Translations under genes and position numbers: made by a program
The notes under the pieces: model-generated
Seen by the model: only the letters and a program-made list of their open reading frames with translations
The model's database searches: none
What the model was told of the DNA's origin: nothing
Shown here: positions 1 through 64,000 of the stretch, in pieces
Layout: every line of letters starts with the position of its first letter
Numbering within the stretch: position 1 is the first letter of the stretch
From: Heterobilharzia americana
Lineage: Eukaryota > Platyhelminthes > Trematoda > Strigeidida > Schistosomatidae
DNA length: 64,000 nucleotides
NCBI GenBank assembly: GCA_944470555.2
Contig: OX104128.1
Span: 38,857,920-38,921,919 of the forward strand
Direction of reading: 5' to 3'

Positions 1-845
1 AAGAACGGCTACCCACAAAACCTTATCACAAGATGCCTATCCCGTACATCATCAACTACAAAGTCATCGACAAAAATCAATAAACACATCATCCTACACT
101 ACATAGAAAATATATCAGAAATCATGACGAGTTTGCTGAAACCATTTGGGATTGATGTGGCTCATAAGCCAAACGACTTCCTCCAAATCCCATTATGCAA
201 ACCAAATGTGTGACAACCAAAGGAGACAAACTGAATATCATTTACAAAATCAACTGCAATAACTGTGTTCAACACTACATTAGACAAAGTGATCGCCCTC
301 CTCACCTCCGTCTACATGAACATCGATTGACCATTGAACGTCACGACATTCAATAACTCATTTCAATGCATGTGGATAATTATGAACATGAATTCAATTT
401 CGACAATGTAGGAATTTCGGACGTAGCGAGTGAACACGAGGAATATCAGAGAATTCCTAGAAGCTTGGTATTCATGTCAGTCAGATAGTCAGTCATTCAG
501 CAATGAACAGATGTGTAGACATAGACTCAGTCTACTAAACAATAAGGAAAATGATGGACGACAGGAAGGTCAGAGTTGAAGCAGAGGAACAGCCAACAGG
601 AGAATGACACAACCAATCACAAACCACATCGTCAGAGCAAGGCACTAAATCACTCATGGAGAGATATTGACAGCTCACTTCAAAGTGAAGTTGGTGCTGA
701 TGATGTTGTCTAGCAAGACGATGAAAGCTTCATGATTAAACAGCCCAGCTCAAAGAACACAATACGACGATTACCATTCACCTGAGCTACAAATATTCTC
801 CACTACTTCAGAATCTAATTTGTATATAGCTACAACTTTTATAAT
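1..845 (+). mobile_element. Penelope-like element, 3' part, decayed
   Basis: Reading in shifting plus-strand frames gives the linker after the RT (NGYPQNLITRC), then a GIY-YIG region (IIYKINCNNC..HYIRQ), a conserved REFLEAWYS block near 460, and a 3' untranslated part to about 845. Stops and frameshifts are present, so it is a relic. The left end is cut by the window edge. Around 691-735 a CTGATGA box, a possible stem and GAAAGC resemble a degenerate hammerhead, as known from other PLEs. Confidence 0.7.
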
Positions 846-1004
846 TAAAGCAGTGAATGCAGATCACTTCAGCTCATTTTTCTTGATATACAATTGTAGG
901 TAAATTTGCTCAGTTGTCTCCATTCATCGGAAAATGTTTGAATTTATAGAAAATGAGAGATAATTCTGGGAATAAAATTTTCTTGTTCGATAATATCATT
1001 TTCT

Positions 1005-1790
1005 AAAGTACAATAATATTTTTATATATCATAAACATATAACAGTCTATTATTAAACAATAGTGTATAATTGGATGACTAAACCGGAGTGTGTTCAGAA
1101 CAAGTTGCCGCTTTGAGCCACCTCAATGTGTGTCAACAAGTCCACTTTCTTCTGTGCAGCTAGTTATATAGACCGCACAAAGCGCGCACTTTCCGAACGT
1201 ATTTCCGAGCATTGTCCTGCATAGCTGTTGAGGGGAGAATGTAAGTCAATTAAGAGTTCAATTTTGAACATTTGGTCAACTCTGGATATTCAGGTCCACC
1301 AGAGTCCACCCAAGTCCTCAATCAGTGTCATTTATACAGTCAAATCGAGTAATTCAAAAGGAGTACGCCTTTGACAGTTGTACGCAGAAGAAGCATTGGC
1401 AATTCATCAACTCCAAGCTGATCTCTGTGTACAGAAACGTTTGTCCAATCTCTTGTCTTATCATGGTTTTTACACTTTCATATTTTTTCGATTTCATTAT
1501 AATTAGTTAGTTTATTGTTGTCACCTTCATTATGACTCTTGTCTCATTCTTCACCTTCTTTACATCTACCTATCAAGTGGATACTCAGTATTCGTATTTC
1601 TTACCTACCAAAAATTCTCTACCAATTGTCAAACTCCTTGCCTTTCGTCGTTATTTCCACTGTCTAAGAGATTTATATGCAACTACTTTGCATTCTTGAT
1701 TTCGGCTTTTTAGCACTTGATTAATGTAGTTATACCGTATTGTTTAATAATGGACTGTTATATGTTCATGATATAGAAAAGTACGATTGT
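1005..1790. mobile_element. Penelope-like element, head-to-head pair (short left arm)
   Basis: The plus-oriented copy (about 1080-1790) encodes a decayed GIY-YIG region: ASYI, RTKRALSERISEH and SIKSSILEHLVN can be read across frames. Its 3' tail (1730-1790) is an inverted match to 1015-1065, where only the tail of a minus-oriented copy remains. The same tail motif occurs at 31320-31380 in minus orientation. Both coding parts are pseudogenised. Confidence 0.7.
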
Positions 1791-1989
1791 ACAGCTTAAG
1801 TGACCAATTTTCTATCTACCATTACTTACATGTCACTAAAGTTTCATTGATGGTTCTGATTGAGTAACAGAATCAACCTAACAACTACTTCATAAATATT
1901 ATTTCATCCACCTTCTCGTTTAGAAGCTGATTTAAAATAATATCAGTATGCATATTTGTATAAGTTATTGAAAGCAATTTAAAACAATT

Positions 1990-2890
1990 AGTTCCCAGTT
2001 CAGTACAAGCAAACGTTAGTAAGGTGCTTATTCAGCAGCATTCAACGAATATGCATCGAGGATACTTTAGAAGATGAAAGAGGAACACTGAACGATATTT
2101 TATTGGAAAATAACTATCCATCAACATTTATCAGGCGGAACAAAATTATCAGAGCGTCAAAACTAGACCTTCAGTCTGTCCTAAAGAAGGATGTCTTCAT
2201 CAGCCTTCCGTGCAAAGGTGACTCTCATAGTGCAATCCTTAAGCAGAGACTTAACGCTGCTGTTAGAAGGACTTATTATGCAGCCAGGGTCCGAGTAATC
2301 GAAACCACGAAGCCCATATATTCCCGCAAACCCCTACAGCATGTGAACGATAATGTCACATACCATTGTATCTACCAATTCAAATATGCTTGTGGTGACA
2401 CATACATAGGGAGGACTAGTAGATCCATGCAAGTAAGGACCTCGGAACATATTCCAAAGTGGCTCCAGAAGCAAATTAAATCACCTGAACCCACAAATGT
2501 TGGCTTCAGACGCCAAACATATTGTTGAGACAGGCCACAGGATTGATATGGCTACTTCCTTTACACCTATTTACAAGACATATTGGGGAGGGATCCTGAA
2601 ATTTGTTGAAGCCTTAGCTATTAGGAAGTTGAAACCACCTTTGTATGTTAAGAAACAATTCTTTGTCACATTAAACCTTCTTTGGTAAATACAACTATTG
2701 AAAAACCAAGTTCGATGTACTATTATTTTTTCGCTCTATTGATTTTCATTGTTATTCGGCCTTCAATTCAGCCTTCCTACCTGACCTCTTTTGATTTTCT
2801 CACCCCTTATCTTTATGAGTTTTTTATATAAATACCTATGACAAGTATATTTGTGATTAGATAGTTCGAAATGTGTTGCGCATATACATT
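1990..2890 (+). mobile_element. Penelope-like element, 3' coding part
   Basis: The frame from about 1990 reads YKQTLVRCLF and ENNYPSTFIRRNK (post-RT linker), then SLPCKGDSHSAILKQRL, and a GIY-YIG core with CGDTYIGRTSR at about 2392-2424. A frameshift near 2500 moves the rest into another frame (ETGHRIDMATSF, then ALAIRKLKPPLYVKKQ), ending at 2688. AT-rich 3' sequence follows. The RT itself is absent, so the copy is 5'-truncated and non-autonomous. Confidence 0.82.
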
Positions 2891-3085
2891 ATACGGTTCA
2901 GACAATTTACGTTCTTCTTATTGCTTATTGAAAGTAAGTTAAGAATCGCTTTGCTTCTGCATTGTATTTATTTTACTCTTCATATCGGCGTTTTTTAATT
3001 ATTTTATTTATTATCAAATTAACTTACACAACAGCATAAAAGTAGAATTGTGAAATTAAACTAATCATATATATATATATGTCAG

Positions 3086-3091
3086 TTTATT
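3086..3091 (-). promoter_or_regulatory. Candidate poly(A) signal for ODAD2
   Basis: AATAAA on the minus strand, 12 bases past the ODAD2 stop codon. A short TA-rich run follows downstream. It would give a very short 3' UTR; other signals further left are possible. Confidence 0.45.
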
Positions 3092-3102
3092 TTGAAGATT
3101 AT

Positions 3103-61980
<58,878 letters not shown>

Positions 61981-62047
61981 CTAAAGTTTTATTAGAATTA
62001 GAAAGAAAGAATAGAATAATAAATAAACTCATGATTAATTTCAACTT

Positions 62048-62440
62048 GTTATTCATCATAGACTGACATCAGTTGGAGGAACAATGGAAATCTGGGAGCA
62101 CTGGATAGCTGTTGCGTCCATAGTATAGGACTGCGGTGGGGGCAAAGCCTGATGGTCGTGAGGACAGTTACTCAACGATGATATTGGGTGGTGGTTGCAC
62201 TAAATCGTGAGCTAACAGAAGTTGGGAATATGGATCAATGGATTCTGAGCCATTGGCTCAATGGTGACGTGCTGGCCACGGAACCTAGAGGTCGCCGGTT
62301 CGATCCCTTGTGGTTCGGGGTCATGAACGCACAGTGCTGAGCGGTCCCACACTTGGATGAAACAGCTGTCCAGTGCTCCCAGGTTGGCATTGTTCCTCCA
62401 ACTGATGTCAGTCTACTATGAATAACAACTTGAAATATTT
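62048..62440 (+). repeat. Family A repeat, longest complete copy
   Basis: Terminal inverted repeats of about 70 bases (ACTTGTTATTCATCATAGAC at the left, GTCTACTATGAATAACAACT at the right). Between them are the tRNA-like part (A box TTGGCTCAATGGTGACG, 62253-62269; B box GGTTCGATCCC, 62298-62308) and a hammerhead region (62325-62375) with a damaged core (CTGAGCG). Confidence 0.78.
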
Positions 62441-62797
62441 CCAAATCCCCACAACTCCCACAAAATTCAATTCATGATCAATTGTAAGTTTATTTTGGAA
62501 ATCATGATTTTATGATATTTATTAACATGTAAAAACAAGTTTATTTTTAAAGAGAGTTTTATAAAACTTGGGACAGATTTAAAACAGTATAACTAATTAA
62601 AAAAGCACTGAAATTCATGGATTATTGAACACTCGTCTTGTTTTATTTCACTTTTTTAAATAGCCTTCAGTAGGAATCATCTACAGAATATTCGATAATC
62701 ATGAACAATTGGTTCAAATATTTACTATAAGCTGAATAATTTACTTTATTTAATTTCTTCTAAATAATGTGGAGAAAGTTTGACAATAAGACTTTTG
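62441..62797. other. Unassigned intronic sequence
   Basis: AT-rich; nothing recognised. Confidence 0.4.
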
Positions 62798-62985
62798 ATA
62801 CTCGGTTATAATTGAAGGTGAAATGAAAATCTGTGAGATCGGCAAAATTTGAACAAATTGGTAACGTGTAGGTAGCTGATCCAAATCTTCCCGTGATCAA
62901 GTTTCTTATCTTACCTTTAATCATCATCCATTATTATAAATACGAGTCTGCAAAACAGTGGTTCCCTTAGGTAGTCATACTGAAA
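62798..62985. repeat. Family B repeat, decayed
   Basis: TACTCGGTTATAATTGAAGG, then TTACCTTTAATCATCATCCA inverted, and the tail CAAAACAGTGGTTCCCTTAG. Confidence 0.62.
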
Positions 62986-64000
62986 ACACATTTATCCAAA
63001 CGTACATATTTAAACAGGATTTATTTTTAGAATTTAAATCAGAATAAACCTTCACTGAAGAAAATCTCTTTGATGTAGATCATCAAAGAAAAATAAATCA
63101 TTTTTTAAAGGTTAAGGAAGAACTCCAGAAATCTTATGAAATACAGCACGAAACTGATAGGATTACTCTTAAGCTATACTGTTTCCAATTCTATCACTGA
63201 ATTCTTACATCTCTCAAAAAGGAAGTTTGCGATGCCATGAGTGAAACAACAGACAATGAAGTCATTCCAAGAGTTGCGACGACTTGAACTGTCATGTATT
63301 AATGTCATTTTTTTCATTTGGATTCCGACTGGACTAAATTCTGAGTATTCATAGTTTTACTATTCACTGAATAGAATAGTAACAGATTATTTGTAAGAAT
63401 CTGTCAAGCAAGGTTTCACCACCATTCAAACACAACAATTAAGTGTGTTTAAAACATCTATGTAACGTTATATCCTTATGATCCATACAGCATCTGTTTA
63501 CTGTTGTAATAGCGGCTTCTAGTTCAAGTATATATAGAAATAAAGTGCATAACTGCGTTATTTTCACAAACCCTTTATGATACTACATCTTAGTAACAGC
63601 AGTAGCTAACTGACAAAGCTATTGAATAACAATCTGCCATGGCTTGGTAATCAATGGTTATTAATAATTTTGGAGACCTTTTTATTTTTTCACTAAGTTC
63701 ATCTGTTGTCATAAAACTTGTTACAGTCATTTCCACGCTTTCAAAAGTTATGCACATCCTTGAAGCTAAAAACAAGCTTATAATCTGAAGCTAAGGTATT
63801 TTATGGATTAAAAGTCAATCGGTTTTGCTTGTGAATCACTTTTTTCATCAGACCAAATGTTCTCAATACAAACTTATCTAGCTCTTTAGCTAAAATGTAG
63901 TTATATTCCTGGATACATATATATGTAACCACAGTAGGTTTAGTCGCTGAATACAACTAATGGTATCTATGTACTCAGAGTAGATAAAGACACCTCTGAA
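62986..64000. other. Unassigned, probably ODAD2 intron
   Basis: No exon of the missing ODAD2 N-terminal part is recognised here. An open minus frame at 63590-63775 has no resemblance I can identify. Confidence 0.45.

Noticed and set aside
63590..63775. Open minus frame possibly an upstream ODAD2 exon
   Set aside because: A possible acceptor lies nearby, but the sequence does not resemble the armadillo block expected before [10 protein letters not shown], and no good donor is present.

Overview
This window looks like animal DNA from a trematode, most likely a Schistosoma blood fluke. It is AT-rich, its exons are small and widely spaced with GT-AG introns, and its repeats are typical of schistosomes: RTE-clade LINEs, Penelope-like elements (PLEs) with GIY-YIG endonuclease domains, and SM-alpha-like tRNA-derived repeats carrying hammerhead ribozyme motifs. 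The genus is inferred from repeat content, not proven.

Only one host gene is recognised. It lies on the minus strand and spans almost the whole window: the C-terminal part of ODAD2/ARMC4, an armadillo-repeat protein that docks outer dynein arms on ciliary axonemes. Nine exons can be placed with consensus splice sites and consistent phase: 61771-61980, 57583-57819, 51522-51632, 48950-49165, 33762-33943, 15426-15540, 9313-9501, 7196-7444 and 3103-3495 (stop at 3103-3105). Together they encode 633 residues. The N-terminal exons lie beyond position 64000. Coding sequence is about 1.9 kb of a 59 kb span.

The introns are filled with transposable elements, mostly broken. (1) RTE-like LINEs: a near-complete damaged copy at 27408-30763 (-), a long copy at 52029-54976 (-), 3' fragments at 15882-17605 (-), 26183-26652 (-) and 41693-43196 (+), an internal fragment at 49519-50690 (+), internally deleted copies at 21937-22440 and 37385-37984, and 3' ends inside an inverted duplication (20058-20645 and 24133-24782). 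(2) PLEs at about fourteen places, many of them pairs in opposite orientation with 3' ends pointing outward. The best preserved runs 45236-46526 (+) with an open RT-GIY-YIG frame. (3) A second non-LTR family represented by RT C-terminal fragments (12410-13260, 39050-39860, 60405-60640). (4) Three families of short repeats (A, B, C here) that combine a tRNA-like promoter region with terminal inverted repeats; A and C also carry hammerhead ribozyme motifs.

The most striking structures are inverted duplications. One has 1.65-1.7 kb arms at 19937-21589 and 23189-24906, plus a nested 53-bp pair. One is a 941-bp, apparently identical RTE pair at 49519-50459 and 53275-54215. One is a 735-bp PLE pair at 44499-45235 and 45792-46526. 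A 218-bp direct duplication (about 48398-48615 and 50691-50908) flanks an ODAD2 exon. An intact-looking hammerhead ribozyme lies at 11995-12040 (-) in a family A repeat. I found no prokaryotic gene, CRISPR array or second host gene.
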